Positions 20,633-30,497 are shown, counted from the stretch's first letter. The stretch is 64,000 nt of DNA from Hyphomonadaceae bacterium BRH_c29 (GCA_000961695.1 LADW01000032.1:62001-126000); one strand, 5' to 3'. A program made the numbers and translations. The notes: generated by a model from the sequence alone, not told the origin.

Positions 20633-20658
20633 ACGGGATACGAACTCTGGAGAGATGC

Positions 20659-21435
20659 ATGGCTCACGGCCCGATGCCTAATTCCCCAACCGAAATCGCG
20701 CGTGTGGCGCAAACTGCCCGGGGCTTCCTTGTCGATTGGGATGGCTGTTGCGCCATCGACAACCAGCTGACCCCATGGGCAGCAGCCTTTCTGCGCACCC
20801 ATCAGGCGCGTACAGCCATTGTTTCCAACAACTCATCTAATACCATTGATGACTTTCTGGTGGTCCTGAGGAAATCGGGCGTTCAGATGTACCGGAACCA
20901 GATCGTGTTGGCCGGTGTTGAGGCGATCGACCGGGCATCCTTGGCGGGGCAGGTGGAGGTCATGGTGCTGGGCGATCCGCGCATGCGGGCGGTTGCACGG
21001 AACCTGGGGATCCGTCTCAACCGGGATGAGGCCGATATTGTCGTCCTGTTACGGGATACGCGGTTCAGTTACAGCCGGTTGGAGCGGGCGGCGAATGCCC
21101 TGCGCAAAGGCGCGCGGCTGATCCTGTCCAATCCAGACCTCACGCATCCGGGGAGTGAAGGCTGGATCAAGCCGGAGACGGGGGCGCTGCTCGCGGCGCT
21201 CGGATCCTGCGTGGATCTGGACAAGGTGGACGTGGACGTGGTCGGCAAGCCGTCGCCGGCACTCTACCTGAAGGCTTGCGACGCGCTGGAGCTTGGTCCC
21301 GAAGACGTCATCATGCTGGGAGACAATCCTGCGACCGATCTTGCCGGAGCGCAGGCGCTGGGGATCCGTTCGCTTCTGACGCGGGCTGATGCACCGGAAG
21401 TGTTCGAGACGTTGCGCCAGGTAGTAGGCGGCTAG
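20659..21435 (+). CDS. HAD-IIA (NagD-like) phosphatase
   Basis: GFLVDWDGCCAID (DxD), AIVSNNSSN, VVGKPSPALYLKA, IMLGDNPATDLAGA. ATG at 20659 preferred over the TTG at 20617. Confidence 0.85.
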   Translation: MAHGPMPNSPTEIARVAQTARGFLVDWDGCCAIDNQLTPWAAAFLRTHQARTAIVSNNSSNTIDDFLVVLRKSGVQMYRNQIVLAGVEAIDRASLAGQVEVMVLGDPRMRAVARNLGIRLNRDEADIVVLLRDTRFSYSRLERAANALRKGARLILSNPDLTHPGSEGWIKPETGALLAALGSCVDLDKVDVDVVGKPSPALYLKACDALELGPEDVIMLGDNPATDLAGAQALGIRSLLTRADAPEVFETLRQVVGG

Positions 21436-22334
21436 AAGCGCTTCAGGGACAAAACATCGAATGTTTTCTTAAGTGTATCCGTGGCACGATCATAGTCGGC
21501 GAGGGCGAGCGCGGCGATCAGCGCGTCGAGGACGCAGAGCTGGGCGATCCGGCTGGTCATGGCCTCGGTCCGGAACTTGGTCTCGCGGGCCATGGTGAAC
21601 AGTTTTACATCGGCATAGGCCTGCAATGGCGAGCTTGAGAAATTCGTCACGATGATCGTCTTCGCGCCGGCTTCCTTGGCGAGCCGGGTTGCCGCGAGTG
21701 TCTCGTGTGTTGAACCCGAATGCGAAATGGTCAGTACGGCAACATTCGGCCCGGTTCGTGAGGCGCTGATTGCCTGAATGTGGCTATCGACCACGACTTT
21801 TGCGTCGATTCCGATGCGCAGCATCCGATACTGGGCGTCTTCGGCAATCGGGGCGGATGAGCCGATTCCATAGATCTCGACCCGGTCGGCTGCGCGGATA
21901 ACCCGGACAGCTTCGTCCACCGCGTCTGCGTCGAGAATAGAGAGCGTATCGCGCAGGGCCTGGATGCCTGCGTGAAACATTTTCTGGCATACGGTAGGCG
22001 TCGGGTCCGAGGGGCGAAGGTCTTCATGGATGAACTGCACCGGCTGCACGACTTCCTGCGCGAGGCTCAGTTTCAGCTGCTGGAACCCCGACAGGTCCAG
22101 TTGGCGGCAGAGGTTGATCACGCTGCCGTCACTGGCCCCTGTCGCCTCGGCCAGTTCGGTGACCGACATGCCCACCACCTGGCGGGGGTTTTCCAAGATA
22201 AAGTCCGCTATGGAGCGTGTGCTCGGCCCAAGCGATGTGTGGCGGACGCGGATGCGGGTCATCACATTGTCGACAATCGGAAGATCTGCTCTCTTTTTGG
22301 TTGCCGCTTTGCGCCTGGGAATGCTCTCGGACAT
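21432..22334 (-). CDS. RpiR/MurR-type transcriptional regulator with SIS domain
   Basis: HTH_6 'RSIADFILENPRQVVGMSVTELAEATGASDGSVINLCRQLDLSGFQQLKLSLA'; SIS 'RVEIYGIGSSAPIAEDAQYRML', 'VLTISHSGSTHETLAA'. Confidence 0.93.
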   Translation of the reverse strand: MSESIPRRKAATKKRADLPIVDNVMTRIRVRHTSLGPSTRSIADFILENPRQVVGMSVTELAEATGASDGSVINLCRQLDLSGFQQLKLSLAQEVVQPVQFIHEDLRPSDPTPTVCQKMFHAGIQALRDTLSILDADAVDEAVRVIRAADRVEIYGIGSSAPIAEDAQYRMLRIGIDAKVVVDSHIQAISASRTGPNVAVLTISHSGSTHETLAATRLAKEAGAKTIIVTNFSSSPLQAYADVKLFTMARETKFRTEAMTSRIAQLCVLDALIAALALADYDRATDTLKKTFDVLSLKRF

Positions 22335-22362
22335 TTATTGCTCCGTCTGGTGGGTCATTCAA

Positions 22363-22379
22363 ATTGAACTATACTCAAT
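22363..22379. promoter_or_regulatory. Candidate operator ATTGA-actatac-TCAAT
   Basis: Same 17-bp format as 20616-20632; lies between rpiR and phnD. Confidence 0.55.
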
Positions 22380-22493
22380 ATAAGTCAACAATACGCCGAT
22401 TTCGTTACGCCAGTGTCACAACTGACTGCTATCTGCTTTTGACAGGATATTGCGGCGCACAAATGTGTGCCGCCCAACGGGAAAGAGGCAAGA

Positions 22494-23414
22494 ATGCGCT
22501 TCGCGCTGATCGTTTCAGTCCTAATCGGACTCTGGTCATTCGGCCTTCCGGCTGTGGCGCAACGCACCGGTTCGGCCGCCAGCCCCCTCCGTGTCCTGCT
22601 CATTCCCGCTGATGGTGGCACCGAGGATGGCACAAAGGCAGATTTCCTGCCGCTGTTCGACGCCATCACGCGGACCAGCGGCATCCATTTCGACGTTCAG
22701 ACCGGGCAAAGCTATTCCGCTGTGATTGAAGGCATGTGCGCCGGTCAGGCAGAGATCGCCTGGCTCGGGCCGGTCTCGTTTGTTGAAGCGCGCAACCGCG
22801 GCTGCGCGGAGTTCCTGGCCATTGAAGAGCGCGACGGCAGCTCGACCTATTATGCCGGTGTTTTCGTCCGCGCCTCGTCCGGCATCGACACGCCGGCAGA
22901 TCTTGCCGGAAAGTCGCTGGCGCTTGGTTCCCAGCACTCGGCCAGCGCCTATTCCTATCCGCTCGCGATGATCGCCGAGATGGGGGTGGACCCTCTGCGC
23001 GATCTCTCTGCCATCCGGATCACCGGCAGCCACGCAAACAGTCTTCTGGCGCTCAACAACAATCTGGTTGATGCGGCGGGGGCGTCCTTTGTCTCTTTTG
23101 AACGGGCCGTCAATCAGGGGGGGCTGGACGCCTCATTGTTCCGTCTTCTGATGAAGTCAGACCCAATTCCCAATCCGCCCATTGCGATGAATCCCACCTT
23201 GCCCGACGAGGTCAAGGCAGCGCTCCGCACGTCAATGCGGCAGGCGCATGAGGCCCCCGGCATACGCCCGGACTCCATTCGCGGCTATGGCGGCAAACAG
23301 GTCGACCGCTACAATACTGCCGTGTCCGATACGCTGTTCGATGACATGGCCGAGACGATCGGCTTCATCGATCAGGACTATCAGGCCGCCATTCTCCAGA
23401 AGTCCGGTTCCTGA
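22494..23414 (+). CDS. phnD: Phosphonate/phosphite/phosphate ABC transporter substrate-binding protein
   Basis: Signal peptide; 'AVIEGMCAGQAEIAWLGPVSFVEA', 'YYAGVFVRASSGIDTPADLAGKSLALGSQHSASAY'. Confidence 0.9.
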   Translation: MRFALIVSVLIGLWSFGLPAVAQRTGSAASPLRVLLIPADGGTEDGTKADFLPLFDAITRTSGIHFDVQTGQSYSAVIEGMCAGQAEIAWLGPVSFVEARNRGCAEFLAIEERDGSSTYYAGVFVRASSGIDTPADLAGKSLALGSQHSASAYSYPLAMIAEMGVDPLRDLSAIRITGSHANSLLALNNNLVDAAGASFVSFERAVNQGGLDASLFRLLMKSDPIPNPPIAMNPTLPDEVKAALRTSMRQAHEAPGIRPDSIRGYGGKQVDRYNTAVSDTLFDDMAETIGFIDQDYQAAILQKSGS

Positions 23415-23418
23415 TCCG

Positions 23419-24246
23419 GTGTCTGGAAATGCCAGCACACGCAGGAAAGACCTTCCTCAAGTGTCCAGTCCGGACAGGGCTGTCTTGAAGATTCACGCTG
23501 CTCGCAAAACCTATCTCAATGGGCCTGTCGTGCTGAGTAGCGTGTCGTTGCGTATCGACCCCGGCTCATTCTGTGTTGTCCTGGGCGCGTCGGGATCCGG
23601 CAAGACGACTTTGCTGCGCTCGGTCATTGGCCTGACCCCGCTTGACGCAGGAGAGGTCACAGTCAGCGGCACGCGCCTTTCGCCCAGGACTCTGCGCCGC
23701 ATCCGGCGCACGATCGGCATGGTTCATCAGGATTTCGGCTTGTCCGCCCGTCTGACTGTGGCGCAAAACGTCATGGCGGGCACGGCGCCCGGCCTGCCCA
23801 TCTGGCGGCTGATGCTGCAGGCCTATCCCAAATCGGTTCAAGCAAAGGCGTGCGCCCTGCTGGCGCGTGTCGGGTTGAATGAAACTCAGATCAACCGCCC
23901 TGTCAGCGGTCTTTCGGGCGGCCAGAAGCAGCGGGTCGGCATTGCCCGTGCCCTGATCAACAGCCCGACTCTGGTTCTTGCCGACGAACCTGTTGCCAGC
24001 CTCGATCCTCAAACTGCGCATGATGTATTGGCCCTGCTTCGGGAGGCCGCACAGGAGCAGGGCGCTGCCGTGCTGTGTTCCCTCCACCAGATTAACCTGT
24101 CCCGCGCCTTTGCAGACCGTATCGTTGGGCTGCGGCATGGTGAGATCGTGTTCGACGGCCCCCCGATGCAACTGACGCAGGACATGCTCAACCGCATTTT
24201 CGGGGCGCAGCGTGAGCACCTCTCACCCGCAGTCGCGGTGGCCTGA
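23419..24246 (+). CDS. phnC: Phosphonate-type ABC transporter ATP-binding protein
   Basis: Walker [10 protein letters not shown], signature [15 protein letters not shown], Walker [13 protein letters not shown]. Start uncertain (GTG 23419 proposed); the 23248 start overlaps phnD out of frame. Confidence 0.88.
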   Translation: MSGNASTRRKDLPQVSSPDRAVLKIHAARKTYLNGPVVLSSVSLRIDPGSFCVVLGASGSGKTTLLRSVIGLTPLDAGEVTVSGTRLSPRTLRRIRRTIGMVHQDFGLSARLTVAQNVMAGTAPGLPIWRLMLQAYPKSVQAKACALLARVGLNETQINRPVSGLSGGQKQRVGIARALINSPTLVLADEPVASLDPQTAHDVLALLREAAQEQGAAVLCSLHQINLSRAFADRIVGLRHGEIVFDGPPMQLTQDMLNRIFGAQREHLSPAVAVA

Positions 24247-24247
24247 C

Positions 24248-25267
24248 ATGTCAGACGCAATAGCGGCCAAAGCAGCGAGCCCAGCACACTGGTTGGTGAA
24301 ACCCGCCTATGGCTGGAAAACGGTCCTCCTGATCATCGTCACCTTGGCGCTCCTATCTGTGTCGGCCGGGCGCATGGAACTGCACAGACTGTCGAACCAA
24401 TTGGGAGAGTTCGTGCAAGCGAGCGTCGGCCTGAAGGAATCCTCACAGGTTGGGCGTGGCATCGCCAGCGTAACCAGTCAGATGTATCCCATTGCGATTG
24501 CCGAGCGCACGCCGGTTTCGCTGATCAACAATTTCGACCCCGAACACCTGCCGCTATTCTCGCATCTGGAAACGGATGCCGTTGAGGAAACGGCGCTCAA
24601 TCCCGAAACCCTGCAAATGACCAACAGGACGATTGAGAAAACCTTCCTTGTCGAACCTGCCGGATACCTCACCTTCACGCTCGGCAAGATGGTCGAGACG
24701 GTGGAAATGGCGATCTGGGCCAGCCTGTTCGCCGTGGTGATGAGCCTGCCACTGTCATGGGTCGCGGCGCGCAACTTCACGCCGCATCCGGTTTTCTATG
24801 CCGCCGCGCGCACATTCATCTCCTTCCTGCGGGCAGTGCCGGAATTGATCAGCGCATTGTTCCTGGTATTGGCATTCGGCTTTGGTGCCATTGCGGGCAT
24901 TCTTGCGCTGGCGCTGCACAGTGTCGGCTTTCTGGCAAAATTCTTCGCTGAGGAAATCGAGGCAGCCGACAAGGTGCCGCAGGATGCGGTGCGAGCGACC
25001 GGCGCCGGTGATCTTGCTGTGCTTCGGCTGGCCGTGCTGCCGCAAGTCCTGCCCAGTTATACAGCGCTGACCTTCTACATTCTGGATCGTAATATCCGCA
25101 TGGGCACGGTGATCGGTCTCGTCGGAGCAGGCGGGATCGGGCAGGAACTGAAAGGCCGCTACGACATGTTCCAATATGACCATGTCGCAACCATCCTGCT
25201 GATCATTTTCGTGTCGGTTCTGCTGCTCGACGGACTTGCTGCCAACATAAGACGCAAGCTGATCTAG
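24248..25267 (+). CDS. phnE: Phosphonate-type ABC transporter permease
   Basis: ATG overlapping end of phnC; permease motif 'EEIEAADKVPQDAVRATGAGDLAVLRLAVLPQVLPSYTALTFYILDRNIRMGTVIGLVGAGGIGQEL'. Confidence 0.92.
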   Translation: MSDAIAAKAASPAHWLVKPAYGWKTVLLIIVTLALLSVSAGRMELHRLSNQLGEFVQASVGLKESSQVGRGIASVTSQMYPIAIAERTPVSLINNFDPEHLPLFSHLETDAVEETALNPETLQMTNRTIEKTFLVEPAGYLTFTLGKMVETVEMAIWASLFAVVMSLPLSWVAARNFTPHPVFYAAARTFISFLRAVPELISALFLVLAFGFGAIAGILALALHSVGFLAKFFAEEIEAADKVPQDAVRATGAGDLAVLRLAVLPQVLPSYTALTFYILDRNIRMGTVIGLVGAGGIGQELKGRYDMFQYDHVATILLIIFVSVLLLDGLAANIRRKLI

Positions 25268-25368
25268 GCGGGGGGTGATGTTGGCCCTGTCGGATCGGCG
25301 CGCAGGTCTCCAACACGTGTGTGCACCCTTGTAATTCCTGCGCCTGTTGTCGCTGCAGCGCAGAGGCC

Positions 25369-26043
25369 ATGCGCGTCATGTTGGGAAAGCGGTTGTTAAT
25401 CCTCCCGGATGGCGTTCCGGTCGATCCTTCGCGCATGACGGAGCACCGCGCATTCATCGACAAGGGACTGAAAGCCGCCGAAGCGGAAGTGGCCGATGCG
25501 GTGGCCATGGCGAACCTGCATCTGAAGCCGGACACCCTCACGAAGTCTCTCAGACAGCGCTGCATGGCCCGCTACAGGCAGGTCGCGGTGATTGTCCGGC
25601 GCCTGATCTTCCTGCTGGCTCTGTCTATTCAGCTCGCGCCCGCCCGGCCACGTGCACAGCGACAGGCCGCAAGTCAGCCCGGCGTGGAAGACGTGACAGC
25701 TTCGTTCGGGCCGCAACTGGGCGCGTTCAAACTGGCACCGGCGAAAATCACACCGCGTCCGGAGAGCTTTGCCGCTGCCGCGGGTAAAAAGCCGGCCGGG
25801 CCTGTGACCGCCGGTCCCCTGATCGTCCGGATTTGTCTGCTGCTAAAAGCCATCCGCGAGCCGGACGCCCATGCCCGTCGTCTCGCCTTTACGCTTCGGC
25901 GCTGGCGCACGCGGGGAGAGTCAAAACCTTTCATCGGGCCCTCGGCAGGCCAGCACAAGCTGCGCGCCGAACTGGGCCTCGTGGCCGGTCTCCTGCCCAA
26001 ACTGCTCGGCCCGGCCATGGAAGACTGGACCAACACGAGCTGA
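25369..26043 (+). CDS. Hypothetical protein
   Basis: Open frame in a gap between well-supported genes; basic C-terminus 'ARRLAFTLRRWRTRGE'. No family recognised. Confidence 0.45.
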   Translation: MRVMLGKRLLILPDGVPVDPSRMTEHRAFIDKGLKAAEAEVADAVAMANLHLKPDTLTKSLRQRCMARYRQVAVIVRRLIFLLALSIQLAPARPRAQRQAASQPGVEDVTASFGPQLGAFKLAPAKITPRPESFAAAAGKKPAGPVTAGPLIVRICLLLKAIREPDAHARRLAFTLRRWRTRGESKPFIGPSAGQHKLRAELGLVAGLLPKLLGPAMEDWTNTS

Positions 26044-26109
26044 ACGCGTCGCGCAATTTGCACGCAATGCCGGAGCGCCTGAGGGCGCTGCCGGTCACAC
26101 GTGTTGGCC

Positions 26110-27813
26110 TCAGGCCTGACCGGCCTGCAGTTCGGCGCTCAGACGGTCGCGCAGGTCGCGCTTGACGAATTTGCCGCTGGCATTGCGGGGCAGGGAGTCA
26201 ACCAGGAACCAGACATAGCGCGGCACTTTGTGCTTCGCCGCGATCGAGGCGCAATGAGCGCGGAATTCGTCCGCACTCAGCTTTTCGCCTGGTTTCAGCA
26301 CGATGGCGATGCCGACTTCCTCGCCCAGCCGGTCATCTGCGACGCCGAACACGCTGCACTCGGCAACAGCGGGGTGACGATAGGCAATCGACTCGACTTC
26401 GGCGCAATAGACATTCTCGCCGCCGCGCAGGACCATGTCCTTCTTGCGGTCGACGATGAAGATGAAGCCATCCTTGTCGATGCGGGCAATATCGCCGGTA
26501 TGCAGCCAGCCATCGGTGATCGATTCTGCGGTCGCTTCCGGACGGTTGATATAGCCCTTGATGACGGAGGAGCCTTTGACCCAAAGCTCGCCGATTTCGC
26601 CGGGGAGAACGGTTTCGCCCAGTTCGTCTACGCATTTGGCTTCAAAGTTCGGCATGGCCGGGCCGGCGCTGTCCGGCTTGTCGACGAAGAAGTCACCGGT
26701 GACAGACGTGATGATCCCGCAAGTCTCCGTCATGCCGTATCCCGTGCTCGGCCGCGCGGTCGCGACACCTGATTCAATCTTCAGCACCAGATCCGGAGGC
26801 ACCTGGGCGCCGCCGCCAGAAAGTTGGGTCAGGCTGGACGTGTCCGTCGTGGCAAAGTCCGGATGATTGATCAGCTCGCGCGCCATGACCGGAACGCCGC
26901 TCATGCTGGTTACGCGCTCGCGTGCGATCAGCTTCAGCGCTTCCCCGGCTTCCCAGCGGTACATCAGGACGAGCGTTCCGCCCGAATAGGTGCCGACATA
27001 GGCGCCGCAATTATTGGCAGTCACGTGGAACAGCGGTGTGGTCAGCAGGACAACCGGCGGCGGCGGATCGGCCGGCGGCTCAACTCCGGTGGCGTATTTT
27101 GTGGCAAAGGCCGTCGAGGTGGCCCCGTAGATCAGATTGTAGAGATTGGCGACGCATCCGCGCTGGGTCAGCTGCGCGCCCTTGGGAAAGCCCGTCGTGC
27201 CGGACGTGTAGAAGATGCAGGCATCGGATTCCGGGTCGACATCGACCTCCGGCATCTCGCCGCCATGCGCGATGACATCGCTCCACGCGATCATATTGGA
27301 CGGCATATCCGGAATGCGGACGCCGACCAGATCCATGGAGCCTGCCAGATCCGGACGCTCGTTCAGCCGGGCGAGGCGCTCGGCATCGAGGAACAGGACC
27401 TTTGGTTCGGAATCCTTCAGCGCATATTCCATCTCCTCAGCCGTCCACCAGGCATTCATGCCGACGACCGTGATGCCGGTCGAAACGCAGGCCCAGTAGA
27501 TCAGCATCCATTCCGGATAGTTGCGCATCGCGATGGCGATTCGATCACCCGCTTTGACGCCCCGGCTGGCGAGCCAGGCTGCGACGGCGTTCACCCGTTC
27601 ATGGGATTCGGCATAGGTGAGGCGCTCGCCTTCGTAGACGAGATAGGTCCGGTCAGCGAACGCTTCGGTGGCGAGCCAGACTTCGCGAACGCTTTTCGGG
27701 GCATTCTTGTAGATACGAAGCGTGTTGCCGAAGATTTCGGCTTCGGCGATTTCGAAGTCGCCGCCCGGTCCGGTCAGTTCCTGGCGTGCTTTCAGAAGTT
27801 CGGCGTAGTGCAT
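26110..27813 (-). CDS. AMP-dependent acyl-CoA synthetase/ligase
   Basis: IFYTSGTTGFPKGAQLT, GYGMTETCG, DGWLHTGDIARIDKDGFIFIVDRKKDMVLRGGENVY, PRNASGKFVKRDLR. Confidence 0.95.
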   Translation of the reverse strand: MHYAELLKARQELTGPGGDFEIAEAEIFGNTLRIYKNAPKSVREVWLATEAFADRTYLVYEGERLTYAESHERVNAVAAWLASRGVKAGDRIAIAMRNYPEWMLIYWACVSTGITVVGMNAWWTAEEMEYALKDSEPKVLFLDAERLARLNERPDLAGSMDLVGVRIPDMPSNMIAWSDVIAHGGEMPEVDVDPESDACIFYTSGTTGFPKGAQLTQRGCVANLYNLIYGATSTAFATKYATGVEPPADPPPPVVLLTTPLFHVTANNCGAYVGTYSGGTLVLMYRWEAGEALKLIARERVTSMSGVPVMARELINHPDFATTDTSSLTQLSGGGAQVPPDLVLKIESGVATARPSTGYGMTETCGIITSVTGDFFVDKPDSAGPAMPNFEAKCVDELGETVLPGEIGELWVKGSSVIKGYINRPEATAESITDGWLHTGDIARIDKDGFIFIVDRKKDMVLRGGENVYCAEVESIAYRHPAVAECSVFGVADDRLGEEVGIAIVLKPGEKLSADEFRAHCASIAAKHKVPRYVWFLVDSLPRNASGKFVKRDLRDRLSAELQAGQA

Positions 27814-27951
27814 GGCGCTCCCCAGACTATTTTTGGGGATCATACATGCCTGACCCGCCAAGGAAATGATTGGCGTAGGGGCAAGCAGAGAGCATATCCG
27901 CAGCAGATGACACTGGCCGGACGTCTTGCGTGGTTACGACGGCGCCAGACA

Positions 27952-27980
27952 GAAAATCTCGCTCAGAAAGCGAGATTTTC
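27952..27980. other. Perfect 12-bp stem hairpin upstream of ahpC
   Basis: GAAAATCTCGCT-cagaa-AGCGAGATTTTC. Confidence 0.7.
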
Positions 27981-28212
27981 GATGAAAATGCAGTCAGCTG
28001 TGGATGGTTCAGGTGTGCGAGCGGGACCTGCCCTTGTTTCCGAATTTAGAATGATTATAGAAACGGGGCGCGGCGGAGGAATCGTTGGCTGCGGGTCTGA
28101 ACGTGCAATAACTATAATAGAGGCACGTCTTTATGTCCCGCACAAATTAGGACACTAGCCACTAGGGGCGGATATTGGATCCACCCCGGCAGCAAGAACA
28201 GACGGAGCCATA

Positions 28213-28776
28213 ATGTCGCTGATCAATACCGAAATTAAGCCCTTCAAGGCCGAAGCTTTCAAGCAAGGCAAATTCGTTTCCGTGAGCGAAGCGGACGTGA
28301 AGGGAAAGTGGGCGATCTTCTTCTTCTACCCGGCAGACTTCACCTTCGTTTGCCCGACCGAGCTGGAAGACCTCCAGTCGGAATACGCAGCCCTGAAAAG
28401 CATGGGCGTTGAGGTTTACTCTGTGTCGACGGACACGCATTTCAGCCACAAGGCCTGGCACGAAACCTCGCCGGCCATCGGCAAGATCGAATACTTCATG
28501 CTGGGCGACCCGACCGGCGCGATCACTCGCAACTTCGACAATATGCGCGAAGAAATGGGCCTGGCTGACCGCGGCACGTTCGTGGTTGACCCTGATGGCG
28601 TAATCCAGGTGATCGAAGTGACCTGCGAAGGCGTTGGCCGCAACGCTGCGGAACTCGTCCGCAAAGTCAAAGCTGCCCAGTACGTCCGGAACAATCCTGG
28701 CCAGGTCTGCCCGGCGAAATGGGAAGAGGGCGAAGCTACGCTCGCTCCGTCGCTGGAACTCGTCGGCAAGATCTGA
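28213..28776 (+). CDS. ahpC: Alkyl hydroperoxide reductase subunit C (peroxiredoxin)
   Basis: [16 protein letters not shown]..., [28 protein letters not shown]. Confidence 0.97.
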   Translation: MSLINTEIKPFKAEAFKQGKFVSVSEADVKGKWAIFFFYPADFTFVCPTELEDLQSEYAALKSMGVEVYSVSTDTHFSHKAWHETSPAIGKIEYFMLGDPTGAITRNFDNMREEMGLADRGTFVVDPDGVIQVIEVTCEGVGRNAAELVRKVKAAQYVRNNPGQVCPAKWEEGEATLAPSLELVGKI

Positions 28777-28797
28777 TCTGACGCTGCCAATAAGCTC

Positions 28798-28825
28798 AGC
28801 CGGCCTGTGTTTCATACGGCCGGCT
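28798..28825 (+). terminator. Intercistronic hairpin after ahpC (probable attenuator)
   Basis: AGCCGGCC-tgtgtttcatac-GGCCGGCT followed by GGGTTTCCCTTCTTT. Confidence 0.6.
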
Positions 28826-28896
28826 GGGTTTCCCTTCTTTCGCAGGAATTGCGCCCGGCCGCCGGGCGCGCACTTTATGTTTGCAGGAGATGCCGC

Positions 28897-30480
28897 ATGT
28901 TGGATGCCAATCTGAAAGCCCAGCTCAAGACCTATATGGAAAACATCCGGCGTCCGGTCGAACTGGTCGCTGCGCTGGATGACAGCAAAGGTAGCCGGGA
29001 CCTCGAACAGCTCCTGCAGGAAATCTCTGAGCTTTCCGACAAGGTCAACTGGACGCGCGGCGAAGATGCACGCGCGCCATCCTTTTCGATCACCACGCCT
29101 GAAGCGGATATCAGCCTGCGCTTTGCCGGCCTGCCGCTCGGCCACGAATTCACTTCGCTTGTCCTCGCGCTGCTTCAGGTCGGCGGCCATCCGCCAAAGG
29201 TCGATGCGGAGATCATCGAGCAGATCAAGGCGCTGGAAGGCCCTTACGCCTTCGAGACCTATTTCTCGCTATCCTGCCAGAACTGCCCGGACGTGGTTCA
29301 AGCCCTGAACCTGATGGCCGTGCTGAACCCGAAGATCAGCCACACAGCGATCGATGGCGCTCTGTTCAAAAGCGAAGTCGAAGCGCGCGAAGTGATGGCC
29401 GTTCCGACTGTCTATCTGAACGGCGATGTCTTCGGTTCTGGCCGGATGGAGATCGAGCAGATCCTCGCGAAGCTCGACACAGGCGCCGGCGCAAAGATGG
29501 CGGCGAAAATCGCCGAGAAAGCACCGTTTGATGTTCTCGTCATCGGTGGCGGACCTGCTGGCGCTGCAGCGGCGATCTATGCTGCGCGCAAAGGCATCCG
29601 GACGGGTATCGCAGCGGAGCGCCTTGGCGGTCAGGTGCTGGATACGATGGGCATCGAAAACCTGATCTCCGTGCCGTACACGGAAGGGCCGAAGCTGGCC
29701 ACCGCCATCGAAACCCACATCAAGGACTATGAGATTGATGTGATGAACCTTCAGACGGCCGCCAGGCTGATCCCGGCCGGCAAGGAAGGCGGGCTTCATG
29801 AAGTGAAGCTGGAAAGCGGCGCGAGCCTCAAATCAAAGACCCTGATCCTGACCACCGGCGCCCGCTGGCGCCAGATGGGCGTGCCGGGCGAAGAGCAGTA
29901 CCGCAACAAGGGTGTCGCCTATTGCCCCCACTGCGATGGCCCGCTCTACAAGGGCAAACGCGTGGCCGTGATCGGCGGCGGCAATTCCGGCGTTGAAGCC
30001 GCCATCGACCTTGCGGGCCTTGTCGCCCATGTCACACTGATCGAGTTCGACACGCAACTGCGCGCGGACGCGGTCCTGCAGAACAAGCTGCGCAGCCTGC
30101 CCAATGTCGACATCATCACATCGGCGATGACGACTGAAGTGCTTGGCGACGGATCAAAGGTGACGGGGCTGATCTACAAGGACCGCAATACGGGTGCGAG
30201 CCATGAGGTCGCTCTGGAAGGTATCTTTGTCCAGATCGGACTTGTGCCGAACACGGAATGGCTACGTGGCTCAATCGAACTGTCCGAGCGCGGCGAGATC
30301 GTGACTGATCTGCGCGGCCAGACGTCTATCCCCGGCGTGTTCGCAGCCGGTGACGTGACAACGACGCCTTACAAGCAGATCGTCATCTCGATGGGCGAGG
30401 GCGCCAAGGCGGCGCTTTCGGCCTTCGACTATCTGATTCGTCTGGTTCCGGTGAACGCAGTTGAGCTGGAAAACGCCTAG
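28897..30480 (+). CDS. ahpF: Alkyl hydroperoxide reductase subunit F
   Basis: [71 protein letters not shown]. Confidence 0.96.
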   Translation: MLDANLKAQLKTYMENIRRPVELVAALDDSKGSRDLEQLLQEISELSDKVNWTRGEDARAPSFSITTPEADISLRFAGLPLGHEFTSLVLALLQVGGHPPKVDAEIIEQIKALEGPYAFETYFSLSCQNCPDVVQALNLMAVLNPKISHTAIDGALFKSEVEAREVMAVPTVYLNGDVFGSGRMEIEQILAKLDTGAGAKMAAKIAEKAPFDVLVIGGGPAGAAAAIYAARKGIRTGIAAERLGGQVLDTMGIENLISVPYTEGPKLATAIETHIKDYEIDVMNLQTAARLIPAGKEGGLHEVKLESGASLKSKTLILTTGARWRQMGVPGEEQYRNKGVAYCPHCDGPLYKGKRVAVIGGGNSGVEAAIDLAGLVAHVTLIEFDTQLRADAVLQNKLRSLPNVDIITSAMTTEVLGDGSKVTGLIYKDRNTGASHEVALEGIFVQIGLVPNTEWLRGSIELSERGEIVTDLRGQTSIPGVFAAGDVTTTPYKQIVISMGEGAKAALSAFDYLIRLVPVNAVELENA

Positions 30481-30497
30481 TCAGTTAGACTCGGTCT

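Noticed and set aside
20617-20658. TTG start for the HAD phosphatase (MRKTQYGIRTLERC...)
   Set aside because: Would place the coding start inside the ATTGA-N7-TCAAT palindrome; ATG at 20659 is better.
23248-23418. N-terminal extension of the PhnC ORF
   Set aside because: Overlaps phnD out of frame and reads as low-complexity R/S/P sequence; a start near 23419 or later is more plausible.
28020-28130. Possible OxyR site upstream of ahpC
   Set aside because: Isolated ATAG/CTAT tetramers without the spaced ATAG-N7-CTAT pattern.
26824-28158. 444-aa + ORF
   Set aside because: Mostly antisense to the acyl-CoA synthetase; composition typical of a shadow frame.
28162-29190. 342-aa - ORF
   Set aside because: Antisense to ahpC and the ahpF 5' end.
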